This document shows positions 1 through 10,977 of a DNA stretch of 64,000 nucleotides, piece after piece. Source of the stretch: Purpureocillium takamizusanense (lineage: Eukaryota; Ascomycota; Sordariomycetes; Hypocreales; Ophiocordycipitaceae); the NCBI RefSeq assembly GCF_022605165.1, contig NC_063070.1:1488001-1552000 (forward strand). Direction: 5' to 3'. The position numbers were made by a program, and so were the translations under genes. Position 1 is the first letter of the stretch. Every line of letters starts with the position of its first letter. Below the pieces are notes generated by a model. It saw only the letters and a list, made by a program, of their open reading frames with translations. It did not search any database and was not told the origin of the DNA.

Positions 1-3000
1 CAAACAGCCACGGACGGTCCCCAAACACCTTGTTGACGCAGAACTTGTCCCACCCGGGGAGTGTGCGTCCAAAGTTGACGTAGCCGCCGGGGGCGTCCTG
101 AAGGGTTGCGATCGCGAGCGCGCGGGGTGGTCAGCCTTGATGCGCCAACTGCGCGGGGGGTGACAGGGACTAAGTAGGGTGAAGGAGGAAGGGAGGGATA
201 GCTTACAACGGGGTCGCAGGAGAAGAAGCACCCGCCAATGCCGAGACCACCGGCAGGAGAAAACGTGCGAGAGGGATTAAACTTGGGCACGACGAGACGG
301 GCCCGTGGGTCGAGCGGGATGCCAATGGGTGTGCCGCTCCAGAAGCCGACGCCGACGACGAGGATGCGCGTGCTGAGGAGCTTGTCCAGGATGTCCTGCT
401 TGGACGCCAGCCCGTTGGATCGCGCGATGAACTCGACCGGGTCGGGCAGGTATGTCGCGTACGGCCGCTGAGTGGCCATGTACCGCTCTATGGCGTCTTT
501 GTTGACCTTGTCATCGAAGACCATCGGGAGGCGGATGTGCCGGCTGGAGAGCTTCGTCGACGGGCGGTCGGAGCCTAGCTCAGCAGCGAGGACAGCCTTG
601 ACGGCATCGACGAGGCCACGCTGCGGTATCTCGCAGCAGTCATACTCGACCAGGATGCCTGAGAGACGTTAGCAGCAGGGCCCCCTTTTTCAAAGCGCAA
701 GGGACAGATACGGGGGACTTTACTGCAACCGATGGGTGTGGTGAGGCGCACGCCGTTGATCGCGGCGCGGTTAAGGGCCGCTGTCACGGCCTGGACTCGG
801 CATCGGACGTCGAGCTGAAGGGACTGAAGGAGCTCCAACAATATGTACGAGTCTCCGGCCTGTCTGATCGTGGCCTCCTTGTACGTGCCAATGATGGCGG
901 TTGAGTGGCGTGCTATCTCGTCGCGGCACGGGATCGACAGGTCCAGGGGGGTAACGTCGCCTGAGCCGCTCGACACGAGGGCAGATACCCTGTCTATGAA
1001 TACAGCCTGCCTTTTTCGAAGATCCGTGGCGGATTCCATGCGTATCGGAGTGAATCGAAACTTATCTCCCGGTTTCATCTGGCCTACCTTGAACAGCTCC
1101 GCGCGCGGGACCACGTGGGACGTGATAAACCCCCCGAGCGAGGGAGCGTCGGCGGGGAAGATGACGGCCGAGTCGCCGGTCCAGTTCAGAGCCCCCATGG
1201 AGTATGGGTAGTCGAGGTAGTTGCTGGGATGTGAGCCACCCTCTCCACCTGTCTCCCTCGCCCATCGAGGTTGCGGCCCATGGAGGCGCACGCCGATGCG
1301 CGAAGCTTGGTGCGAGACGGTCCAGTCGCTCGTGTAAATGGCGTCGACATCGGCGGGCGTCATGATGTCTGGGGAGTCGTGAGGGCCGGAGAGACAGTAG
1401 ACCACTGACGGGTCCCAAACGGGGATGAGGGAGGTAGAAAGCTGAAAGGGTTCAAAGACTCCCGGGTCGGCAATGTCGAGCATGTCGCCCGCGACGAGTT
1501 GGCGACCCTGAAGCCCGCCAATCTCAACGACGGGGCTTGTCGCCTTTGAGCCGAGATACAAGGGCACCCCAGGAAACCCGCCCTTGATAGCAAGATAGGT
1601 GCGGCACCCCCCCGAAATTGTACCAATGTCCAGCATTGAACCCGCAGAGGCCTCGACGCGCGTGTACATTGGAACCGCGACCCCGTCCAGCTGAGGGTCG
1701 ACCGTCGCCCCGGCCAGTGCGAAGATGGCTCGTTGATGAAACCTGACTTTCGGTCCGGTGAAGGTGGCCTCGAGGAGCTCACAGCCACGGTCGTTGCCGA
1801 CAATGCAGCTGGCTAGCTGGGCATGCAAGGGATCCATAGGACCCGACTCTGGAATACCGAAACCAATGCCAACTCGACCAGGCATGTCCTGGATCGTGGT
1901 GTAGCTTCCTGGGGAGATGACCTCCATCACCCGGAGGGTATACCGGAAGGTGTTGAGAAAGTTTGTCGTCGTCTGCCCCTGTTCAAACGACTGCGAGCTG
2001 AGAATCTTGACCAGAAAGTCGGCGTTGGTCACTATGCCCTGCAGCTTGCTGTCTTGGAGGGCCTGCAGCAGCGCGTCTATCGCCGTCTCTCGACTCTCGC
2101 CATGCCCCATCATCTTGGCTACCAAGGGGTCGTAGGCGAGCGTCACGTTCGTTCCGGTCCGCACCCAGCTGTCGATCCGGATGGACGGCGCGCAGGCGAA
2201 CTCGACGTGCTGTAGTTGCCCTGGGCTGGGCATGTACTCCCGAAGAGGGTTCTCTGCATACACGCGCGCCTCGATGGCGTGTCCAGAGGGAGCCATGCAC
2301 CGTAACTCGTCCAGATCTAGCGGCGCCTCGGCCTGCCTGAGCATCAGCTCGACGAGGTCTATGCCGAAACGCAGCTCGGTGATGCCATGCTCGACTTGGA
2401 GGCGCGTGTTCATCTCCAGAAAGAAGAACTCTGCCGTCTCATCATCGACAAGGTACTCGATGGTCCCCGCAGATCGGTAGCTGATGGTCCGCCCTAGCAG
2501 CTGCGAGACCTCGAGGAGGCGCTTCCGCAGGTGCGGCCGCGACTCAACAAAGGGGCTGGGAGACTCCTCGATGACCTTTTGGTGTCGCCGCTGGATGGAG
2601 CACTCGCGCTCTCCAAGAGCCACGCAATCGCCGCGCCCGTCGCCAAAGATCTGGATTTCGATGTGACGGGACACGGGGTAGTATCGCTCCAAAAAGACGC
2701 CAGGGTTAGAGAAGAGCGCCTTGCCTCGACTCACAACGCTGGTAAAAGAGGAACGGAGTTGCTCCTCATCGTGACATATTAGTAGACCCTGCGTACATCA
2801 GCGCAGCTCTCGACGAGTCTTAAGTATGCTGGTAAAGACTCACCATGCCACCGCCGCCGGCTGTTGCCTTGAGCATAACCTGACACCATCTCAGTCAGTA
2901 AGGGGGCGCGAAAACTCGAAGCATCTCAGCTCACGGGATAGCCGATGCTCGCGGCAGCCAGTGCAGCATCATCCGCTGACTCCAGTATCCCTGAACCGGG

Positions 3001-3387
3001 GCACGTCGGAACACCGACGCTCGCAGCCAGGTCCCTCGCACGGTCCTTGATACCAAAGGTCGCAATGTGCCGCGGCTCGGGTCCGACAAAAGCCGCCCCG
3101 GCATCCTCGACAGCGGTCGCGAACTGCTCGTTCTCGGAAAGGAAGCCGTAGCCGGGGATCACGAAGCGAACGCGGTGCTGTCGTACCAGGGACACGATCT
3201 CGTCGATGCTGGTGTAGGATGAGACGGGGAGTGCGAGATCCGCGCCGGTGACGTGCGGGCTGGAGACATCGTGGGGCGTGTATATCGAGATGGAGTAGTA
3301 GCCCAACCGCTTGGAAGTTTGCAGGATGCGGTTTGCAATCTCGCCGCGGTTGGCGATGAGGAGGCGCCAGCCGGTCTCCTTGGCCAT
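1..3387 (-). CDS. Biotin-dependent carboxylase with KipA and KipI domains (LamA-like / urea carboxylase-like), 3' end beyond window
   Basis: Five exons are visible: 3387-2935, 2879-2844, 2788-724, 658-207 and 97-1, all with GT-AG introns of 55, 55, 65 and 109 bp. The start is the ATG before KETGWRLLIANRGEIANRI, the usual N-terminus of biotin carboxylases. Domains in order: biotin carboxylase (about residues 7-450; YGFLSEN, KATAGGGGM split by introns, EMNTRLQVEH at about 288-297), KipA/AHS2 (from about 453, VISPGSYTTIQDMPG), then KipI/AHS1 (from about 796, FGRTLPGWDKF near the left edge). A C-terminal biotinyl domain is expected outside the window. Urea carboxylase has this architecture, but fungal urea amidolyase also carries an N-terminal allophanate hydrolase, which is absent here. 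With a LamB/YcsF gene 3.8 kb away, the better comparison is the LamA side of the Aspergillus lam locus. Substrate is inferred: a lactam or urea-like amide, ATP- and bicarbonate-dependent, probably cytosolic. Confidence 0.88.
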
Positions 3388-5172
3388 TTGATGACGCCGC
3401 GCTTTCAGACCTTGAATAAGTGCTCTAGGGTGTGAGAGAATGAAAGAGGCGGAGGCTAAGGGGACCAAGCAGAAGCATCGAATATAAGTGAACCGGTCGC
3501 AATCCTGGGCCAACCGAGTGTTGAGGCCGCCTTTTTAGCGGCGCTCTTCCCGCCATGAATTGGCCATCTAGTCCCCCGCGGACGTAAGAGGCAGGTCGTG
3601 GAAACGCTATTCGTGAGCCCGAGATGGGAATGGCCGCCGCCAGGCATCGTGGCGATGCGTCCTCACGGAGTTTGAACACGGTCAGTCAAGCCGGTGGGGG
3701 AACAAGTGCCCAATGATTTCGCCACGATGAGTATGCACATGGCGCACGCAGGGTATGTTAAAAGGGTGCAATGCTGAGAAGCGGCCCGAAGAGGGCATCT
3801 CCACGACGTTGGTGGAGAAGCCCAATGATGCCCTCTCACGATTACCGGCGCAGCAGCCTTCGTTTGCTAGGCCTATGTCGTGTGCATATATGATTACAAG
3901 GCGAGCAAGACCCTTGCACTGTATGGTACTCGCAACGCAGCCCGAGTGCCGCTGACCTCAGGATGGATGTCGTGGAGATGGCCTTGGTCGGGAAGTGTCT
4001 ACGACGAGCCTCAATGGCCATCATTCGTCATCACCTTGGGAGGCTCAAGCAGCCGCACAGCCGCCGCAAGCCTTCACAAACGCGCCGTCGCAGGCTCTTT
4101 TGCACGTTTACATTTCATAGACAGGGCGTCTTGAAGTTGGGCGACGGTGACACCCACCTGTGACAGGGGCTAGGTAAGTAGGCTCCGCAATCGTTTTCGT
4201 GTCACTGTTACACAGCGCAGACATCCTTTTGCCTTAGACTCCTTCGATGCGTTGCCTCGTTATTACCCCGCCGTCGGAGAGGGCGGGGGAGGTGGTTCAA
4301 TCCTCGGCAGCGTCCAGCAGCGTCTTCTTCCACTGCACTGCACGTGCCCATCAATGGCCGCGCTAGGGGTTCTCGAGACCGCACCAACAACCTAGGTACT
4401 GGATGTTCAAGCTTATTTCAATCGCTAGGGTACGAAACGAGGCCCGTGCTTCACCCGACGTGGGCTCACGCGTGGCCTCGCGCCATTCATCCGTCCGTTC
4501 GTCCGTCCGAGGCGCTATACATCGCGCTTCCAATGTTGCGTAACAGAAAGACATTCAACAGCAGGCAGGGCCCCTCCCGGCAAACCACGCCACCCCTCAA
4601 CATGAATCGTCGGAGTTCCCCGCAATTGCGCCAAAACGTCCCGGGCTTGGCGAGCGTGAGGAGACGAGAGGGAGGGCAAGGAGGGCTGGCTGATGCAGAA
4701 CTGGATGCATCGAAATGACCCAACCGCCGCCGCCGCCGCCGCTCCACCACCGGAATGGAGTCAATGGCAGTGGAAGCCACGCGAAACGTGGTGCCTTTTA
4801 TTCAGCGAGGTGACTCCACTGGCTGCGGAGCGAGAGACTCCCGTCATGACGTCTTGTTGTGGGTGCCCTGTGCAACTCGCTTTCAAGCTCTTTCGTCTCG
4901 GCAGTGGGCAGGACGTGCCGTGCCGTGTAACGTGTCGAGACATTGATCTTTGGCAGCGGACTGAACGGAATCCACGCAATCTCAACTTTGCGGCGCAGTG
5001 AGCCCGACGCACTCTGTGTCTCCAGTGAGCGTATTGTGACTCTTGTCTCTCCCTTAACTGCCCTGCCTCCCGTCCCTTGTGTGCTGTGTCGGCCACATCA
5101 GACCGTTGGCTGTATACCTTCAACGACTAGCGGACATTGAGGTTCAAGGCAGGACACGGTTGGGCCACCACC
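3388..5172. other. Divergent promoter region between the LamA-like and amidase genes
   Basis: This 1.8 kb stretch separates two divergently transcribed start codons, so it must contain both promoters. I see no ORF with a recognisable product. An ATTGG (CCAAT on the minus strand) lies at 3559-3563, about 170 bp upstream of the carboxylase start. A GCC-type trinucleotide run sits near 4727-4742 and degenerate CCGT units near 4490-4512. TAGGTA occurs at 4171-4176 and CCTAGGTA near 4391. No specific pathway-regulator site can be assigned by eye. Confidence 0.5.
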
Positions 5173-7074
5173 ATGGAGGTATCGTGGCAGTCTGTGGCAG
5201 AGGTTGGTCACTGTCTTCTCTCTCTCTCACGTTGCTGAAGTCGTGATGGCTTACGAAAAAGAATCCAGCGCTTCCAAAAGCACCGCGCTGCCGCCATACC
5301 GCCTCGCTGGGTGATCCCGCCCAAGAAGCTCGAGGAGACGCAGCGCTCAACCACCAGGCCGCTCGACCTTCTCCCACGCCTGCTCTCCCACCATGAGCTG
5401 CAAATCACCTCTCTGGGGGCGGGCGCCCTCGCGCAAGCCATACGCACCGGCGCCTTTTCCTGCCTGCAGGTCACCGAGGCCTTTTGTCACCAGGCCGCCG
5501 TCGCCCAGCAGCTGACCAACTGTCTCACCGAGATCTTCTTCACCGAGGCCATGGATCGCGCGCGCCAGCTTGACGACCTGCTCATCGCCAACAAGGGAAA
5601 GCCCATCGGGCCGCTTCACGGCGTGCCCGTCTCCATCAAGGATCACATCAATGTCAAAGGCCAGCACACCACGTCGGGGTACGTCGCCTATGCGGAGAAG
5701 AGCACCCCCAAGGACGAGGACGCGCCGCTCGTCGCGTCGCTGCGGGAGGCCGGCGCCGTTCTCTACTGCAAGACAAACAACCCGCAGTGCATGATGGTCC
5801 TCGAGACGGTCAACAACATCTACGGCCGCACGCTGAACCCCTGGAACACCAATCTTGGCGCCGGCGGCTCCAGCGGTGGCGAGGGCGCTTTGCTGGCCCA
5901 GCACGGGTCGCCTTTGGGCGTCGGAACGGACATTGGCGGCTCCATCCGCATCCCGGCCGCGTTCAATGGTCTCTACAGCTTTAAGCCGTCGGCCAAGCGC
6001 GTCTCCTCGGGCGGCTGGGAGTTGACGCTCACCGGACAGGAGTCCATCCACGCGGTCGCCGGCCCTCTCGGACACAACGTCGAAGACCTCGATCTCTTCC
6101 TGCAGGTCGTCACGGATGCCAAGCCGTGGTTGAGGGAGCCGCTTCTCAAGATGCCCTGGCAGTCGCAGATTGCGGCTATGCAAGGACACAAGCTAACGGT
6201 CGGTGTCATGCTGTGGGACGAAGTCGTGATGCCGCACCCCTACATCACGAGAGTCATCAAGGATGTGGCCACAAAGCTGGATGCAGCTGGGCATGAAGGC
6301 AGGGCCCGCATTCCTATTCTGAGGCGTCCCCGTCCCTCGTGCTGACTGACGGTGTTGCAGTGATCCCTTTTAAGCCGTTTGACCACAAGCGCGCCTGGGA
6401 GGAAATCCTGCTGCCCCTCTATTTCACGGACGGCGGCTTGGATATCAAGCAGACGCTTTTTGCAGGCAACGAGCCCATCTTCCCCGCGGCAAAGCGGCTG
6501 CTGGACGACCCCATCGTGCAGCGGCGCATGGTCCAGGAGGTTTGGCAGGTAAGCAAGCCGCCAGCTCTCCGGTTCGGCATCGTGGCTAGACCTGGTTTGC
6601 TGACCCAGGCTCACCCAGTTCAACAAAGCTCGGGATGCTTACCGGGTGGCGTACCTCCGCAAGTGGGCCGAAACATCCAAGCAGACGGCATCGGGCAGGC
6701 CCATTGACGTGCTCATCTGCCCCGTGGCCGGCCTGAACGGCGCGCCGCACGACAAGATGCCGTGGTGGGGATACGCCGCGCAGTGGAACCTCCTCGACTA
6801 TCCATGCGGCGTGCTGCCCGCCGGCACCGTGCTACAGAGTGATGAGTATCCCAAGGGATACGAGCCCGTCAATGATCTGGACAGGGAGAATATGGATCTT
6901 TGTGAGTTGAGGCCGCACGGTCGCCCCTCTACTCACCCATCACTGACTTTGTGCGCAGATGACAACAAGGTGTACCGTGATATGCCCGTTGCAATTCAGG
7001 TTGTTGGGCCGACACACGAGGACGAAAAGGTTCTTGGCGCAATGAGCGTCATTAACACGGTCGTGAAGGGGTAG
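5173..7074 (+). CDS. Acetamidase-type amidase (amidase signature family, amdS-like)
   Basis: Hydrolyses a carboxamide to acid plus ammonia; cytosolic nitrogen scavenging. Exons: 5173-5202, 5269-6298, 6361-6548, 6619-6901, 6959-7074, giving 548 aa, the same length as classical fungal acetamidases. The 10-codon first exon (MEVSWQSVAE) is joined to RFQKHRAAAIPPRW, which restores the usual N-terminus and is why I prefer the ATG at 5173 to the GTG at 5311. The Ser-cisSer-Lys triad is visible: Lys in VSIKDH, Ser in GAGGSSGGEGAL, Ser in GVGTDIGGSIRIP. The second intron (6299-6360) starts with GC rather than GT. It is divergent from the carboxylase gene and convergent with the LamB/YcsF gene (93 bp between stop codons). 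The family is certain; the exact amide used is not. Confidence 0.93.
6299..6360 (+). other. Non-canonical GC-AG intron in the amidase gene
   Basis: The exon ends ...CATGAAG, the intron begins GCAGGG, contains a TGCTGAC branch-like site and ends GTTGCAG. Splicing here gives GHEVIPFKPF in frame. No GT donor near this point restores the frame. AAG|GC is the common GC-AG donor context. Confidence 0.75.
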
Positions 7075-7166
7075 GGTAGGTGCTGATGTCTCCAGCTATG
7101 TCTCAGCGTCTAGAGCAAAGTCTAGCCATGGAAGCCAAAGAAGAATGAAACGGCGAGCCCATCATC

Positions 7167-8143
7167 TCAAGATCCTGGGAAACACTCCTTGTTGAAGTCA
7201 TCCACTGCCTGCCGCGTTGTGGCCGCCACCCCCGTTGCCCCAGGCGTGTCGCTGTGGATGCACAGACTCAGCGGTGCGGCGCCTAATTTGAGATCCACCA
7301 TCTCCTTCTTCTCCTTGCTCTCAATCGTGCCCGTCCGTAGTACTCCCCGGAGCCGTAGCCGTAGTGCCGACAGGTCGACTGCCTCGTGCGTCCTCGATAT
7401 TATACAGTCGCCGCTCTCGTCGTACTCGAGATCCGCAATAATCTCCTGCACGAACGGGATGCCCATCTCGGCGCACACCGACTCCATGAACGTGCCCGAG
7501 GCGCCAATCATGGGCACCGGGGTGCCGTCCGGAGTGGTGAAGTGTCGCGCGGCCCGGCAGACGGCCTCGCAGATTGACTTGTCCTTGCACATGACGCCAT
7601 AAAGCGCGCCGTGCGGCTGAACGTGAACATGTCAGATTGAGACGACCACCATCATCTTATGAAATGAACTGGAAAGGCAGCGATGGATAAATGGGGTGGG
7701 AAAACGTACACTGACGTGGGACAGTGGAATGCCCTCGATATCGAGAAATGCTTTGAGGGCACCGATTTGGTAAATGACCATCTTCTCGCACTCGAGCGGA
7801 TCCATCTTCATCTCGCGGCGCCCGAAGCCCTGCAGGTCCAGGAACGAGGGATGCGCACCGACGCGCACACCGTGGCGCCGCGCCGCCCGGACCGTCTTGT
7901 ACATGACCAAGGGGTCGCCAGCGTGGAAGCCGCAGGCGATGGAGCAGGATGTGATGTGCGGCATGATGGCTTCGTCGTCTCCCTGTTATTTCACAGCCGT
8001 GTTAGCGCCTCGTATGCCGGCCCCAAACAACAAGACCTGCGACGGGGTGCTGCCACCATTGTCCAGTTGCCAAACGCCTCGCCCATGTCGCAGTGAATCT
8101 CCACGGGTTTGGACGCCCACTTGAGCGCTGCTGTGTCGGCCAT
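7167..8143 (-). CDS. LamB/YcsF family protein (5-oxoprolinase subunit A / PxpA-like)
   Basis: Exons 8143-8057, 7982-7710 and 7616-7167 encode 269 aa, normal for LamB/YcsF (about 250). Conserved blocks are clear: EIHCDMGEAFGNWTMGDDEA with MPHITSCSIACGFHAGDP, then VRVGAHPSFLDLQGFGRREM and HVSPHGALYG across the second intron. Bacterial PxpA works with PxpB (KipI) and PxpC (KipA) as ATP-dependent 5-oxoprolinase. The fungal founder, lamB of Aspergillus nidulans, is needed for 2-pyrrolidinone use. Here the KipA and KipI partners are fused behind a biotin carboxylase in the gene at 1-3387. I infer that the two proteins act together on a lactam, probably cytosolically. The C-terminal part (CIHSDTPGA) is intact and nothing suggests decay. 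Confidence 0.9.
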
Positions 8144-9478
8144 GGTATATCTGACTGAGCTTTCTTCTTTCCTTGGCTGTCGGGAAAGTATCGAGACGAC
8201 GTTGCAACGCGTGCTCAGGCAAGGTTGAGCGCGATGTCAAGTTTGGGCTTCTTGGAGAAAGCACAGAGCACAGATAACTGGGAAGGGGAAGGCCTCATAT
8301 CGTGTCGCTCGTGGAGGACGCAGGGATGCGGCTCGTTCCACGAGGCGACTAACCGCGAGGCCGTTGAAGCGAGGCGTGGATATCCGACATGACGGGCCAA
8401 CCCTTGGTAAATCGAGGTCGCAGGTCGTCTTCGAGTATTTGATACCCAGGTTGTCGTCGTCGTGGAAATATACCGAATCAGGAAATCGGGGAGCCACTTC
8501 CCCAGAATCCCCAAGGCCCCAGCCGCCACCTCCAGAGATCCAGTCCAGGACTCCAGAATCCACGTGCAGTCCCGCTGCCGGGCCAGACTGCCGGAGACAA
8601 GCAGCCGCAGCGCTTGTTGTGTTGGTCTCGTGTCATTGCGTGGCCGTCCCTGGTCCCACCTCGTGCCCCCGTGGTATGCCAATCTTGGCACCATGGCTGA
8701 CACCAGACAGCACATGGTCCGGAAGAGAGTGTGTGGCACAAGGCGGCCATGCGCACGCCTGGGATATCTTTGGCTCTTGCACAGTTGGCCCCAATGTGTA
8801 CTTGATAATCCCTTGTCGGCAGTCGTCTGCAGGTCCCAAAGGCAGGCAGCCGACGTTGGTGTCGCACACACGTCGGGCCGCCGCTGGTGAAGTCCGATAT
8901 AGCCTCTCCTACGACCATCTCTCTATGAGTCTAGAGGTATCCTTCGATACAACAATCAATGCGGGGTGGCGAGCATCAGGTCGGACTGGGCTGTGCCGGA
9001 CGCGCGAGGGCGTCGCGGGTGAGGCTTCTATTTTTCGTGGCATCCTTCTCGAGCTCAGCATCTCGATCTGCGGTCGATCTCAAGCTTTACTCAACCGATG
9101 TATGCTACAGAAGCAGGAAAGGGTAATTAAATTGCTGTATAGTATTATATCAATCAGAGGGGCAGCGTCGTGGGCTCCGTGATCGCGTCCAACATCAATA
9201 ATAATACAAGGCACGTCCACATCAATCAGACGGCATTCTGAGGAGGGCCTACATCACTTTCATCATTCTCATGTGCGTTGCTCTTTTTATTCACGATTTT
9301 CAGTCTTTGTCAGGCCCAAAGGTGCCCGGCACTGTGATCTCCTGTTCAAGTTCAATTGATGAAAAACTCAACAGCGGACTGACGCCTTTAGCCCCACGGA
9401 GCCCGCCAACCTCCGGCCACACCAGCCAAGCTTGGTGATCAGAGATCGACGTCACATCTACCGATGGGCGACTGGGTG

Positions 9479-9501
9479 ACGTATCAAATGGTGTGATACG
9501 T
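9479..9501. promoter_or_regulatory. Perfect 8-bp inverted repeat upstream of the 96-aa gene
   Basis: ACGTATCA, a 7-nt spacer AATGGTG, then TGATACGT. It lies about 40 bp upstream of a TATA box and 209 bp upstream of the start codon at 9710. The symmetry suggests a site for a dimeric regulator; no factor is assigned. Confidence 0.45.
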
Positions 9502-9538
9502 GCAAGAGCGCCACGAAGTAGATTTCGCTATCGTTCTC

Positions 9539-9548
9539 ATATATATAC
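9539..9548 (+). promoter_or_regulatory. TATA box of the 96-aa gene
   Basis: TATATATA-type sequence within a TATATATACC context, about 165 bp upstream of the ATG at 9710, in a region much more AT-rich than its surroundings. Confidence 0.45.
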
Positions 9549-9709
9549 CATATTACTAACTCTCTACATTGACGCTACCCTTGTGTTCCCCCCAGATCCC
9601 AAGTTTCAGTACTCGGTACACCAGACGTTACAAAAATTCCTACGAGTCGCATATTCACGTCTGCGATTCACAACATTCATTGACATCGCTCATACACACT
9701 CATCAGGCC

Positions 9710-10105
9710 ATGGCGACCAACAGCGCGCGGGGAAATCCCAGTATGAATGAATATCTTGCCCCCAACATGAGACCGGACGGCATCACTGACACGGTAGTGG
9801 CCAGTCGGCGCCAGCGAGGGCCTCGCGGAGAACACAAGCAAGCCCTCGCTGCCTGCCGACACGATACCGACCGAGACGAAGCGCGATGTCGTGAACGCCC
9901 CGCGGTCTAGCACCTCAGCCACGCATGTGCCCGGGCCTGACGGCGACGTGCCGACCGAAGACTTGCCCCCGAAACGGTCGGTGAGGATGGAACAACAACG
10001 TAAGCGTACTTCAAGGCACCCAGGTTCTCTCCCCTAACAGACACCTCGCCAGTGGGGACGGATCGCGATCAAATCCAAAAAGCCGCCGAGCTTGGGTCCA
10101 AGTAG
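9710..10105 (+). CDS. Small disordered protein, 96 aa, function unknown
   Basis: Three exons, 9710-9740, 9805-9999 and 10041-10105, with introns of 64 and 41 bp. The first intron has a GTATGA donor and a CTGAC branch site; the second has GTAAGC and CTAACAG. Joining them gives one open frame: MATNSARGNP, GASEGLAENTSKPSLPADT, then DLPPKRSVRMEQQ and finally TDRDQIQKAAELGSK before TAG. It is hydrophilic, Ser/Thr/Pro-rich, without Cys, signal peptide or membrane segment. No single unspliced ORF covers it, so a gene finder without intron evidence would miss it. It converges on the GNAT gene (136 bp between stops). The frame consistency and splice signals support a real gene; I do not recognise the family. 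Confidence 0.6.
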
Positions 10106-10240
10106 TCAAGGCGAGCGCTTGGTGAGATGGATTGGTTCATTGTCACGCTTTGGACGCCGCCCCCGTCCATCTGGCGACAGCCGTGCGCACGCATCATCCT
10201 GTGTAAAGCAACAAAAAAAAACGTCTCTCCGCAGCGGCAT

Positions 10241-10977
10241 CTATTGGTGACCAAACCGCCTGATCATGGAGTAATGAGGAGCGTCGAAAATATTCAGCTG
10301 CCCCAGCTCCTCGAACCCAGCGGCCTGGTACAGCGGCCGGCCCGCCGGCGTAGCGATGAGATAGATGCTCCGCTGCTGCTGCTCCGCCCTCTTCAATCCC
10401 CAGTCAAGTAGCATCCTCCCAATCCCTCGTCGCTGCTGCTGCGGATCGACGCCAATGTAGTCGAGATCTCAAGGTCCATGTATTAGTCCATGTGCTATCC
10501 TACAATGACCGACTATACCTTCATGTTGATGACCCGGGCGGGGCACGACTCACGAAACACGTCCTTGATGCCGCCCTGGCCAAAATGCTTCTGCACATCT
10601 TGGTCAAGTGCATGGTGCATCTCCGCGAATGCCGCCTCATCGAGCGCGGGAGACGGCGCCTGGGACGACACGGCGCTGCGAGGCTCGTCGCCGTCGGTGG
10701 GCGTGTCCCACAGGGAGAACCCGACAACCTTGCCGCCCAGCGCGTCGTCCACGGCGACCATCAGGACGGTGTTTTCCGCGCGCAGCTTCATGCCCTTGCG
10801 TATGAGGCGCCAGCTCCTCGCCGGGTCCTCCTCGTCTCCCAACGCACCTTGCGGTCGCAGATGAGGCGGGAAGAGGTGTCGTGAGATGGCGTCCGTGTCA
10901 GGGTGGAACGCGGCGGCGGCGATGTCGGCGATTTGGGCCAAATCAGCCTCTGTGGCGGGGCGAGCGTGCAGTGTCAT
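10241..10977 (-). CDS. GNAT-family N-acetyltransferase
   Basis: Exons 10977-10554 and 10467-10241 (intron 86 bp, GTGAGT donor) encode 216 aa. The N-terminus MTLHARPATEADLAQIADI is a typical GNAT opening. The acetyl-CoA loop appears in exon 2 as VDPQQQRRGIGRMLLDWGL (Q/R-x-x-G-x-G/A type), preceded by HLDYIGV, which is only in frame after splicing. The C-terminus IYLIATPAGRPLYQAAGFEE matches motif B. It transfers an acetyl group from acetyl-CoA to an amine; many fungal relatives of this form are uncharacterised and the substrate cannot be read from sequence. Probably soluble. It lies tail to tail with the small gene at 9710. Confidence 0.85.

Larger units (their letters stand above)
8144..9709. 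other. Intergenic region with promoters of the LamB/YcsF gene and the small 96-aa gene
   Basis: About 1.6 kb without a gene I can defend. ORFs on both strands at 8215-9182 have no recognisable motif and overlap each other antisense. The right end carries a palindrome and TATA box listed separately. Confidence 0.45.

Noticed and set aside
4280..4310. GGTTCAATCC resembling a tRNA B-box
   Set aside because: Flanking bases do not form a T-stem and no A-box or anticodon arm fits upstream.
5347..6189. 280-codon minus-strand ORF
   Set aside because: Antisense shadow of the amidase gene.
8215..9182. 218- and 272-codon ORFs on opposite strands
   Set aside because: Antisense to each other, no recognisable protein features.
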